Shown here piece after piece: positions 1 to 6,383 of a stretch of 7,125 nt of DNA (the first letter of the stretch is position 1; every line of letters begins with the position of its first letter). The DNA lies in assembly GCA_003558145.1 (NCBI GenBank), contig PWMP01000056.1, positions 1-7,125 on the forward strand. The letters run 5' to 3'. Source of the DNA: Elusimicrobiota bacterium. Lineage in GTDB: Bacteria > CG03 > SLGR01 > PWQF01. The position numbers and the translations under genes are program-made. The notes below the pieces were generated by a model. It saw only the letters and a list, made by a program, of their open reading frames with translations. It was not told the DNA's origin and made no database searches.

Positions 1-1173
1 AGAGGCGATGATGACAAGGCTCGCGATTCGGATATGGCAAAACTGGTACGGACAGCGGGCGCGCAATTGACCCGCCGACGATTTACCGACACACCTGCGT
101 TGATTCGGGAAGTCTACGCTGCTCTCGTCGGTTACCTCGAACGAAAAGGCTTGCTGCATACACTGCCCTTCGATGACAGTTCTTGCGACGGAGCCACGCT
201 CAAGGATATCGACAGCGCCGCCATTGAGGATTTTGTCGAAACATCCGAAGCCAGGGGCCGCCTCACACTCAAAGGCTCACGCGCGCCCAAAGCGGTTTTG
301 CAGAACTTCAAACTCCTGCGGGACGGCAAGCTGACCAATGCCGCCATTCTGCTTTTCGGCAAGGATCCGCGCCGGTTCTTTAACAACATCCAAGTGCATT
401 GCCTCCATTTCTTCGGAACGGAAAAGCGCAAGCCCATCGCATCCCAGCAGCCCTACGAAGGCCGTATCTTCGAGGTCATTGACCAGGCCGTGGAATTTGT
501 GCTGGGCAAGCTCGACCGCCCGGTCGGCACGCGAGCGCACAGCACCCAGGCGCCGGGCGACTTTGAAGTGCCCCGGTCGGTGATTACCGAGGCCGTGGTC
601 AATGCCGTGGCGCACCGCGACTATCGAAACACCGGCTTTGTGCAGGTCATTGTCTATGCCGATCGGATCGAAGTCTGGAATCCCGGCCAACTCCCGCACG
701 GTCTGACGCCCGAGAAACTGCGCGAACCTCATGCTCCGATGCCGCGTAACCCCCTGTTGGCCGAACCGCTCTATCGCGTCAAGTTCGTCGAGAAAGCCGG
801 CACCGGTACGACGGACATGATTGCCGACTGCCGTGCCGCCGGATTGCCCGAACCGACATTCGAGCAAAACGGCGCGCATTTCGTCACCACCCTCTGGCGC
901 GACTGGCTCACCGATGCCGTCATGGATGAGTTGGGGCTGAATCAGAGAGAAAAGGAAGTGATTCAGTACATCAAGACAAGAGGACAGATTGGGAACAAGG
1001 ATTATCAGGACAAGTTCGATGTTTCCAAGCCAACGGCATCGCGACATCTTGATGTGCTTTCAGGTAAGGGGCTCTTGGCAAAGGTGGGCACAACCGGAAA
1101 AGGGACCCATTATGTGATCAGACGCAAAGGGCTCATAAAGGGCTCAAAGGGCTCAAACGGAAAGGGCTCATAA
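1..1173 (+). CDS. AlbA_2/Schlafen-type ATP-binding transcriptional regulator ('RecG-like'), 5'-partial
   Basis: Likely a DNA-binding regulator with a GHKL-type ATP-binding domain; such proteins are often mis-named RecG helicases but have no helicase motifs. The first ATG is at position 34, but the frame is open to the left edge and no strong ribosome site precedes that ATG, so I treat the gene as 5'-partial. The usual N-terminal AlbA_2 (PF04326) DNA-binding domain is not visible and probably lies outside. Counting from that ATG: the linker region typical of the family (LPFD...DGATL) at ~44-56; HATPase_c_4-like core with an N-box (E186, N190, H194 in ITEAVVNAVAHRDY); W215-N-P-G218 motif; glycine motif AGTGTTDM near 255-262; a winged-helix domain at ~300-365 (SKPTASRHLDVL recognition helix). 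The last ~14 residues are low complexity (G/K/S) and are encoded by a DNA tandem repeat that continues past the stop. Family assignment is solid; the target and ligand are unknown. Confidence 0.85.
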   Translation, partial: RGDDDKARDSDMAKLVRTAGAQLTRRRFTDTPALIREVYAALVGYLERKGLLHTLPFDDSSCDGATLKDIDSAAIEDFVETSEARGRLTLKGSRAPKAVLQNFKLLRDGKLTNAAILLFGKDPRRFFNNIQVHCLHFFGTEKRKPIASQQPYEGRIFEVIDQAVEFVLGKLDRPVGTRAHSTQAPGDFEVPRSVITEAVVNAVAHRDYRNTGFVQVIVYADRIEVWNPGQLPHGLTPEKLREPHAPMPRNPLLAEPLYRVKFVEKAGTGTTDMIADCRAAGLPEPTFEQNGAHFVTTLWRDWLTDAVMDELGLNQREKEVIQYIKTRGQIGNKDYQDKFDVSKPTASRHLDVLSGKGLLAKVGTTGKGTHYVIRRKGLIKGSKGSNGKGS

Positions 1174-1190
1174 ATGGCTCAAAGGGCTCA
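1126..1190 (+). repeat. Short tandem repeat AAAGGGCTCA spanning the 3' end of the regulator gene
   Basis: AAAGGGCTCA occurs at 1126-1135, 1137-1146, 1146-1155, 1161-1170 and 1181-1190, with a one-base variant (AAATGGCTCA) at 1172-1181. Spacing is 9-15 bp. The first four units encode the Lys/Gly/Ser-rich tail of the upstream protein; the stop codon (1171-1173) lies between units and the array continues into non-coding DNA. Unit-number changes by slippage would lengthen, shorten or reframe the protein's C-terminus. Copies were read directly from the sequence. Confidence 0.85.
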
Positions 1191-1201
1191 CAGCGAACCC
1201 G

Positions 1202-1455
1202 GGAATGGGAACATAATGGGGACATAATGGGGACATCCAACCCGACACGAACCCGACATCATGGAGGCGCTTGCAGTGAGGATGTGCTGCAATGCCTTGT
1301 TGTTCAGAGGTTTGCAAGCGACATCGCGAGGCCTTCAACCCGACATTACGATTCTGGCCAACCCGACAGATATGGGACATTTATCGGACATATGAGCCAC
1401 CGAACCCGTCATAAACCCGCCAAACCCGCCAGAAAACAAGACATAAACAGGACAT
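1202..1455. repeat. Degenerate GACAT-rich short-repeat region
   Basis: This stretch has no convincing gene. It is dominated by variants of a ~7-12 bp unit with core GACAT, usually preceded by GG or CC. GACAT occurs at 1221, 1232, 1255, 1320, 1342, 1376, 1387, 1440 and 1451, and near-variants (GACAC, GACAG) at 1244 and 1365. Units such as AACCCGACA and GGGGACAT alternate, and the 3' part includes AAACCCGCC twice. It follows the AAAGGGCTCA array by only a few bases and may be its decayed continuation. A perfect 8-bp inverted repeat (CGCTTGCA 1268-1275, TGCAAGCG 1313-1320) sits in the one repeat-poor part. The small open frames here look like low-complexity artefacts. Confidence 0.55.
1268..1320. 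other. Inverted repeat with 8-bp arms within the GACAT region
   Basis: CGCTTGCA at 1268-1275 is the exact reverse complement of TGCAAGCG at 1313-1320, with a 37-base loop. There is no T-run after it, so it is not a classic terminator. It could be the stem of a small RNA or a recombination remnant. Only the complementarity is seen; any function is a guess. Confidence 0.3.
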
Positions 1456-1523
1456 CCTGCGCACGAATGCGTACTGTGTGCTGCTGGAAAGAGCTTGTGG
1501 GTGGCTGTTAAAGGCATCAAGAA

Positions 1524-1595
1524 GTCGAGCTTCCCGGCTGGCTCAGCCGAATAGCATCCGCCGAAGTCAGCGTAGCACGAAGCCGGATGCTCGAC
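1524..1595. repeat. REP-like interleaved inverted-repeat element
   Basis: Three inverted pairs lie within 72 bp: outer arms GTCGAGC (1524-1530) and GCTCGAC (1589-1595); a perfect small hairpin CGGCT (1535-1539) / AGCCG (1545-1549); and GCATCCG (1554-1560) / CGGATGC (1584-1590). The outer and last pairs compete for bases 1589-1590, so the structure is either a branched cruciform or one of two alternatives. The interior also carries CGAAG twice. The pattern resembles dispersed REP-type palindromes found between genes; I cannot show copies elsewhere because only this window is visible. Confidence 0.45.
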
Positions 1596-1650
1596 GCCAC
1601 GGAGGCCGTCAGGACGACCCGGCGCCATCGCCGTTCCGGCCTGCTATCGT

Positions 1651-1760
1651 TATTCCAACATCCCCCCATTCCGATTCCATTATTCCAACATTCCAGCATT
1701 CCCCCGATTCCATTATTCCATTCTTCCACTATTCCTCCCCCATTCCCCCATTCCTCTCCC
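1651..1760. repeat. ATTCC-type simple-sequence array
   Basis: About 110 bp of pyrimidine-rich sequence built from variants of a 5-10 bp unit with core ATTCC: TATTCCAACA is repeated exactly at 1651-1660 and 1681-1690, followed by CATTCC, GATTCC, TATTCC and CATTCC-type units to 1760. It ends about 55 bp before the start codon of the anti-sigma-like gene, so it occupies that gene's upstream region. Reading frames across it encode only Ser/Ile/Pro-rich low complexity and I do not call them genes. Confidence 0.75.
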
Positions 1761-1815
1761 TTTTCGAGGGGGATTTGTCGGGCTCATTCGTTTATTCAGG
1801 GCAAGGAGACAACCG

Positions 1816-2079
1816 ATGCAATGTAAAGACGCGCAAAAGCAACTGAGAGCGTTTTCCCTCGGCGAACTGCCGGTGGAGATTCGGCAAGCGGTTAACGAAC
1901 ACCTTTCCGGGTGCGGCGCGTGTCGGCTGAAGCTGGCGGCGATTGACGACGTGGCCGGTGTGTTGGCCGCCGCGAAAATGCCGCCGATCCCGGCGGGGTT
2001 CGCCCCTCGCGTGCTGGCGCTGGCACGACAGCGCCGGAATGCCGAAGCCGCCGAGATCTGGAATATGTTGCGATGGTGA
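1816..2079 (+). CDS. Zinc-finger anti-sigma-factor N-terminal domain, truncated
   Basis: Eighty-seven residues. The N-terminal half matches the zf-HC2 (ZAS) anti-sigma domain (PF13490): C3 early, then H29-x3-C33-x2-C36, the pattern that binds zinc and holds an ECF sigma factor at the membrane. A strong ribosome site AAGGAG (1803-1808) lies 7 bp before the ATG. Intact relatives usually continue through a membrane helix into a periplasmic domain. Here the protein stops at WNMLRW, just where the membrane segment should begin, and RND efflux-pump coding sequence in another frame takes over at about the same point. No ECF sigma gene is visible nearby. The truncated protein would be soluble; it might still bind a sigma factor or be a dead fragment. 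The domain call is good, the functional status uncertain. Confidence 0.65.
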   Translation: MQCKDAQKQLRAFSLGELPVEIRQAVNEHLSGCGACRLKLAAIDDVAGVLAAAKMPPIPAGFAPRVLALARQRRNAEAAEIWNMLRW

Positions 2080-2367
2080 CCTTTGCCGACGAACTTCACC
2101 AGCGACAGGGCTTGTCCAGACGCGAAGCCGCCCTGCAGGCTGCCAAGATTCGCCTGCGCCCGCGACTGATGACCACGATCACCACGATGATCGGGTTTGC
2201 ACAGCTGGCTCTGAACCTCGGCGAAGGCGCGGATATGCTTCAGCCCATGGCCATCGGTGCCATTGGCGGCCTGGCCACCGAAGCCGTCGTCGCGCTATTC
2301 TTCATGCTTCTACGCACTGACCGCGCGGCAGGTTGCGGCTCAGGCAAGAGGTCAGATTGATATTTGA
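2064..2367 (+). pseudogene. C-terminal remnant of an RND-family efflux permease (AcrB/CzcA/HAE1 type)
   Basis: Frame beginning around 2064-2073 encodes the last ~80-95 residues of an RND transporter (ACR_tran, PF00873; full proteins are ~1,000+ residues). The evidence is the typical end of the second transmembrane half: VTFADEL, then the EAAL...A...RLRPRLMTT block, a GFAQLALNLGEGADM loop and QPMAIGAIGGL before the last helix. The single frame ends at 2360 with an atypical tail. From 2308 the +1 frame reads FYALTARQVAAQ and stops at 2365-2367, which looks like the genuine RND C-terminus. So an indel occurred near 2304-2310, and the rest of the pump is missing. The internal ATG at 2073 has no clear ribosome site. 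Probably not functional. Confidence 0.75.
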
Positions 2368-2372
2368 CCTCT
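2347..2372. other. Hairpin and TCTGAC-type repeat at the end of the RND remnant
   Basis: AGAGGTCA (2347-2354) pairs perfectly with TGACCTCT (2365-2372) around a 10-base loop, and three further loop positions can pair (one G-U). Directly downstream the motif TCTGAC/TCTGACAT recurs to about 2387. There is no run of T, so it is not a convincing intrinsic terminator; it could weakly stop read-through or be another simple-repeat remnant. Bases 2388-2498 hold no gene I can defend. Confidence 0.4.
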
Positions 2373-2498
2373 GACTTCTGACATCTGGGTTGCTGTGGCG
2401 ATTCCAAGTCCGGCAACGATCCCCAGGACCAGCGACAGCGGCACACTGACGACCTGCCAGGCGGAGTTCGATCTCACATGGCAAGCCCGAACGCGATA

Positions 2499-2526
2499 TT
2501 GACTTTGCCGGCCCGGCCGTTAGAAT
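2499..2526 (+). promoter_or_regulatory. Candidate sigma-70-type promoter of the transport operon
   Basis: TTGACT (2499-2504) and TAGAAT (2521-2526) are each one base from consensus and 16 bp apart. Transcription would start near 2533, about 24 bp before the ATG of the binding-protein gene. Overlapping the predicted start are partial dyads: TTAC (2528-2531) / GTAA (2545-2548), and GTATT (2532-2536) / AATAC (2547-2551). Such a position would suit a repressor operator, but the symmetry is short and matches no regulator I can name. I saw no cobalamin or molybdenum-cofactor riboswitch in the short leader. Confidence 0.4.
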
Positions 2527-2556
2527 GTTACGTATTTGCATTAGGTAATACTTCGT

Positions 2557-3747
2557 ATGAGTTTTCACATTCCGCGTGTACGTGTACGGTCGTGCCGCGC
2601 ATTCCGGTTGACGGCGGCGCGTATGGCCATGACGGGGTGCGCGGTTCTGTTTGCCGGATGGCTGATGATGGGTTGCAATGTAGGATCGCATCAGCTGCCG
2701 CCGGACGATGACGCGTGGCTGCACGATGCCTTGGGGCAACCGCTGACCCTGGCGTTGCCGGTGGAACGCGTGATTTGTTCCGGATCCGGGTGTCTGCGTT
2801 TGCTGACGTACTTGCAGGCCCAGGATCGCATTATTGCCGTGGACAGTATCGAGCGGCGGGGATCGGCCTTGAATGCCAGGCCGTACGCCATTGCCAACCC
2901 GCAATTTAAGGATTATCCCCTGTTCGGCGAGTTCCGTGGATGGGATAATCCTGAATTGATTGCCGCGCTGAATCCGCCGCCACAGGTGATTTTCAAGATC
3001 GCGGGCGGTCGCGGCCAGGATCCGGCGAAACTGCAGCGAAAAACCACTGTTCCCGTGATTCCGCTTCACTACGGCAATTTGGGTGATGCCCGCGATACCC
3101 TGAATCGGAGTTTACGGGAGATGGCGGTTGTCGTCGGCAAATCAGAACGTGCCGAGGCCGTGATTGCTTATTTCGATGAACTTGAGAGGGATTTAAGACG
3201 GCGCACACTGGATATCCCCGAGGCGATGCGTCCCACATGTTACGTCGGTGGTCTGGCATGGCGTGGCCCGCACGGTCTGCAATCCACGGATTTGTCATTT
3301 GAACCATTCACCTTCGTGTCCGCACACAACGTGGCCGTATCCAGTGACGCCGGCATGAACCTTTCGCATGCCATGATTTCCAAGGAGCAGCTCCTTATGT
3401 GGAATCCCCGGGTGATCTTTATCGATATTTCGACGCTTCGTTTGGATGCCGGAGCGGATGCGGTCTCGCAACTTCGGGAGGAGCGAGCCTTCCGCAACCT
3501 GTCGGCGGTACGGGAGGGTCGGGTGTATGGTCTGTTCCCGCACAATTCGTACAACTGCAACTTTGAGACGGTTTTTGCCAATGCCTATTACGTGGGCGCC
3601 GTGCTGTATCCCGACCGTTTTGCTGATATCGATCCGATAGCCAAAGCCGAAGAGATTACCACGTTTCTGAATGGAAGACCGGCATTCGAATCGTTGAATC
3701 GAGGGTTTGGGAACATGGGATTCCGTCGCATCCCGCTGGAGAATTAA
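2557..3747 (+). CDS. Metal/chelate ABC transporter substrate-binding lipoprotein (FepB/BtuF-like)
   Basis: Periplasmic binding protein of the iron-siderophore/B12/oxyanion importer class (Peripla_BP_2, PF01497; COG0614), 396 residues, slightly longer than the usual 300-370. The ATG gives an Arg-rich n-region (residues 7-22), a hydrophobic stretch and a lipobox-like LMMGC with C40 as the probable lipidated cysteine; starting at Met23 would lose the charged region. The ribosome site is weak (AGG ~11 bp upstream). Family landmarks: RVICSGSGCLRLLTYL near 70-85, IIAVDSIERR, a tandem RPYAIANPQFKDYPLFGEF block, NPELIAAL, STDLSFEPFTFVSAHNVA, KEQLLMWNPRVIFID, and C-terminal NAYYVGAVLYPDRFADIDP. This last block is characteristic of a COG0614 subgroup common in anaerobes and methanogens. 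The permease and ATPase genes follow immediately. The substrate cannot be fixed from sequence: iron chelate, molybdate, tungstate or another metal complex all remain possible. Confidence 0.88.
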   Translation: MSFHIPRVRVRSCRAFRLTAARMAMTGCAVLFAGWLMMGCNVGSHQLPPDDDAWLHDALGQPLTLALPVERVICSGSGCLRLLTYLQAQDRIIAVDSIERRGSALNARPYAIANPQFKDYPLFGEFRGWDNPELIAALNPPPQVIFKIAGGRGQDPAKLQRKTTVPVIPLHYGNLGDARDTLNRSLREMAVVVGKSERAEAVIAYFDELERDLRRRTLDIPEAMRPTCYVGGLAWRGPHGLQSTDLSFEPFTFVSAHNVAVSSDAGMNLSHAMISKEQLLMWNPRVIFIDISTLRLDAGADAVSQLREERAFRNLSAVREGRVYGLFPHNSYNCNFETVFANAYYVGAVLYPDRFADIDPIAKAEEITTFLNGRPAFESLNRGFGNMGFRRIPLEN

Positions 3748-3751
3748 GGTT

Positions 3752-4824
3752 GTGTCGCATTTGAATCATGGTCGGATTCCATCGGCGTATACGGCCTATA
3801 CCCGCCTCAAGACGGGAGTTATCATTGCCTTGATGCTGTTTTGTGCGGCTTTATTCGTTGCGGCGTTGTCGCTGGGCGCCGTTCACGTGCCGCTCAGGGA
3901 GGTTCCGCGGGCGTTGCTGGGACTCGAAACCACGGGAGCCTGGGCGATTATCATCCGCGACATCCGTCTGCCGCACGCCTTGGCGGCCATTCTGGCCGGC
4001 GCGGGTCTGGCGGCTGCCGGTGCGGCCATGCAATCGATTTTGCGTAATCCGTTGGGATCGCCGTTCACGCTCGGTTTGAGTCAGGCCGCGGCCTTCGGGG
4101 CGGCCTTCGCCGTCATGGGATTCGGCGCCGGGGTGATGCAATCCACCCCCACCGCCGCGGTCACCGTTGTCCGTAGCGGGTTTACCGCCTTGTCGGCGTT
4201 CGGCGCCTGTATGGCCGCATCGCTGATTATCATCGGAATCGGACGTCTCCGCGGCGCTACGCCCGAAGTGCTGGTATTAAGCGGTGTTGCGCTCGGATCG
4301 CTTTTTTCCGCCGGCACGATGTTCCTGCAGTATTTTGCCGATGACGTCCAACTCGCCGTCATGGTTTTCTGGACCTTTGGCGACGTGGGACGGGCCGGTT
4401 GGCGCGAAGTCGGCTATATGGCGGTTGTTGTCGGTCTCGGCGTTGCCTTTTTTTCGATCAATCGCTGGAACTATAACGCGATCGATGCCGGCGACCAAAC
4501 GGCCCGCGGATTGGGCGTGCGCGTCGAACGAGTGCGGCTGGTGGGGATGATGGTGGCCGCGATGTTGACCGCGGTCATTGTCGCGTTCCTGGGGGTGATC
4601 GGATTTGTCGGACTGGTTTGCCCGCATATCGTACGACGTATTATTGGCGATGATCACAGGTTCTTACTGCCGGCAACCTGTCTGACGGGCAGTGCGCTTT
4701 TATTGGCGGCGGACACGGTTGCCCGGTTGGTGCTGGCGCCGCATGTTTTGCCGGTTGCGGTGTTGACCGCTTTCCTCGGGGCGCCGGCTTTCCTGTATCT
4801 TTTGATTCGGCGGAGTGCAGGGTC

Positions 4825-4828
<4 letters not shown>
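3752..4828 (+). CDS. FecCD/BtuC-family ABC transporter permease
   Basis: Inner-membrane permease of a type II metal-chelate importer (FecCD, PF01032). I chose GTG 3752 (358 residues), 4 bp after the binding-protein stop, because GGAG at 3738-3741 gives a 10-bp spacer. The longer frame from TTG 3707 overlaps the upstream gene and adds an unconvincing N-terminus. The first membrane helix starts about 20-25 residues in; the protein is hydrophobic throughout, consistent with the family's ten or so helices. The diagnostic block GAGLAAAGAAMQSILRNPLG followed by SPFTLGLSQAAAFGAA matches the conserved FecCD motif. The C-terminal GFVGLVCPHIVRRIIG segment is the cytoplasmic coupling region that contacts the ATPase. 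The stop overlaps the ATPase start (ATGA), implying translational coupling. No damage is seen. Confidence 0.92.
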
Positions 4829-5615
<787 letters not shown>

Positions 5616-5619
<4 letters not shown>

Positions 5620-6221
5620 ATCAGAACGAAACCCGACGGACACGGATTCCCACATTCGAGGAAACGGTAACATTTCATGGTCACGCCTGCCCGGGGCTTG
5701 CGCTGGGCTATCGTGTGGCCGTGGCGGCCATGAACCGGCTTTGTGCCGTGCGGGCTGAGGATGAGGATCTCGTGGCCATTGTCGAGAACGACGCATGCGG
5801 CGTGGATGCCGTGCAGTACGTCTGCGGCTGCACTTTCGGCAAGGGAAACCTGATCTTTCGGGATTACGGAAAGCACGTCTACACCGTTTTTAACCGCACC
5901 ACCGGCAAGGGCGTTCGCATCTACGCCGAGGCGCCGGAAACGGTCGAGTCCGGGACAGCGGTCCTTGCCCGAAAAACAGACCGAACGGCTGACGAGCAGA
6001 CGGCGGTGGAGGAGGGGCGCAAACGCCGCATCGAATGGCTCATGTCGCTGGAAGAGCCTGACCTGTTGCGGATTGACGGAGTGTGCGAACCGCCGCCCGC
6101 CCGAGCGCGTATTCATGCCGCATACCGTTGCCCGGTGTGCGGCGAGCGGATGATGGAAACCCGTTGCCGCGCGATCGGGGCGCGGACATTATGTGTCCCA
6201 TGCGCGCAGCAATTGGGGTAG
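5616..6221 (+). CDS. FmdE-family protein with C-terminal zinc ribbon
   Basis: Cytoplasmic protein of 201 residues. The N-terminal domain belongs to FmdE (PF02663), named from a molybdenum formylmethanofuran dehydrogenase operon of methanogens but widespread in anaerobic bacteria without that enzyme. Key residues seen: H21-G-H23-x-C25-P-G27, N58-D-A-C61-G-V-D-A-V-Q67, C70-G-C72-T, G75-K-G-N-L, and D83-Y-G-K86. These conserved His/Cys/Asp positions are a probable metal site. A helical linker (~125-150) leads to a treble-clef/zinc-ribbon-like end with C172-x2-C175 and C193-x2-C196. AAGGAG (5606-5611) precedes the ATG by 4 bp and the start overlaps the ATPase stop. As the last gene of an importer operon, it plausibly receives, stores or senses the imported metal; that role is inference. 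An inverted-repeat element begins 4 bp after its stop. Confidence 0.9.
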
Positions 6222-6225
6222 CCGC

Positions 6226-6337
6226 GAATGGCACTTACTTAAGGCCATGTTTGGACAATATTGCTTGGAGCCGGCGGCCAGGCGGCCGTCTCCAGATGGT
6301 CGATGGTTTGAGGCGTCTTCTTAAGTAAGTGCCATTC
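6226..6337. mobile_element. MITE-like element with perfect 18-bp terminal inverted repeats
   Basis: GAATGGCACTTACTTAAG at 6226-6243 and its exact reverse complement at 6320-6337 bound a 112-bp segment. The 76-bp interior is not symmetric overall, has a GC-rich core with GGCGGCC repeated, and encodes nothing convincing. Length, perfect ends and lack of a gene fit a MITE, a solo remnant of an insertion sequence, or a large transcription-terminating hairpin. I see no clear target-site duplication (left flank GTAGCCGC, right flank TGGCCAGA). The ends remind me of IS4-like elements, but that is memory without a search. Confidence 0.6.
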
Positions 6338-6383
6338 TGGCCAGAGGGCTTCTTTAACGAACGCGACTCGGAGTTGTTCTGAC

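Noticed and set aside
277..1047. Long minus-strand open frame (256 codons) opposite the regulator gene
   Set aside because: It is the complement of a well-supported GHKL/winged-helix coding region and has no recognisable domain.
1227..1511. Small plus-strand open frame in the GACAT region
   Set aside because: No domain, Arg/Thr/Pro-rich repeat composition, no clear ribosome site; best explained by the repeats.
1126..1760. CRISPR array
   Set aside because: Repeat units are only 5-15 bp with no regular unique spacers of 30-40 bp, and there are no cas genes.
1758..1771. Hairpin CCCTT / AGGGG as an intrinsic terminator
   Set aside because: Stem is only 5 bp with a G-U pair and no T-run follows on the plus strand.
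1478..1846. Small plus-strand open frame through the ATTCC array
   Set aside because: Its translation is low-complexity Ser/Ile/Pro repeat and it overlaps the strong ribosome site and start of the anti-sigma-like gene.
2360..2556. Cobalamin or molybdenum-cofactor riboswitch before the importer operon
   Set aside because: The leader from the predicted start is about 24 bp, and I saw none of the conserved riboswitch boxes upstream.
2302..3069. Minus-strand open frame (255 codons) opposite the binding-protein gene
   Set aside because: It overlaps a clearly conserved lipoprotein gene and the pseudogene; composition is Arg/Gln-rich as expected of an antisense frame.
3707..3751. Upstream TTG start for the permease gene
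   Set aside because: It would overlap the binding-protein gene by ~41 bp and add residues unlike a permease N-terminus; GTG 3752 with GGAG upstream is better.
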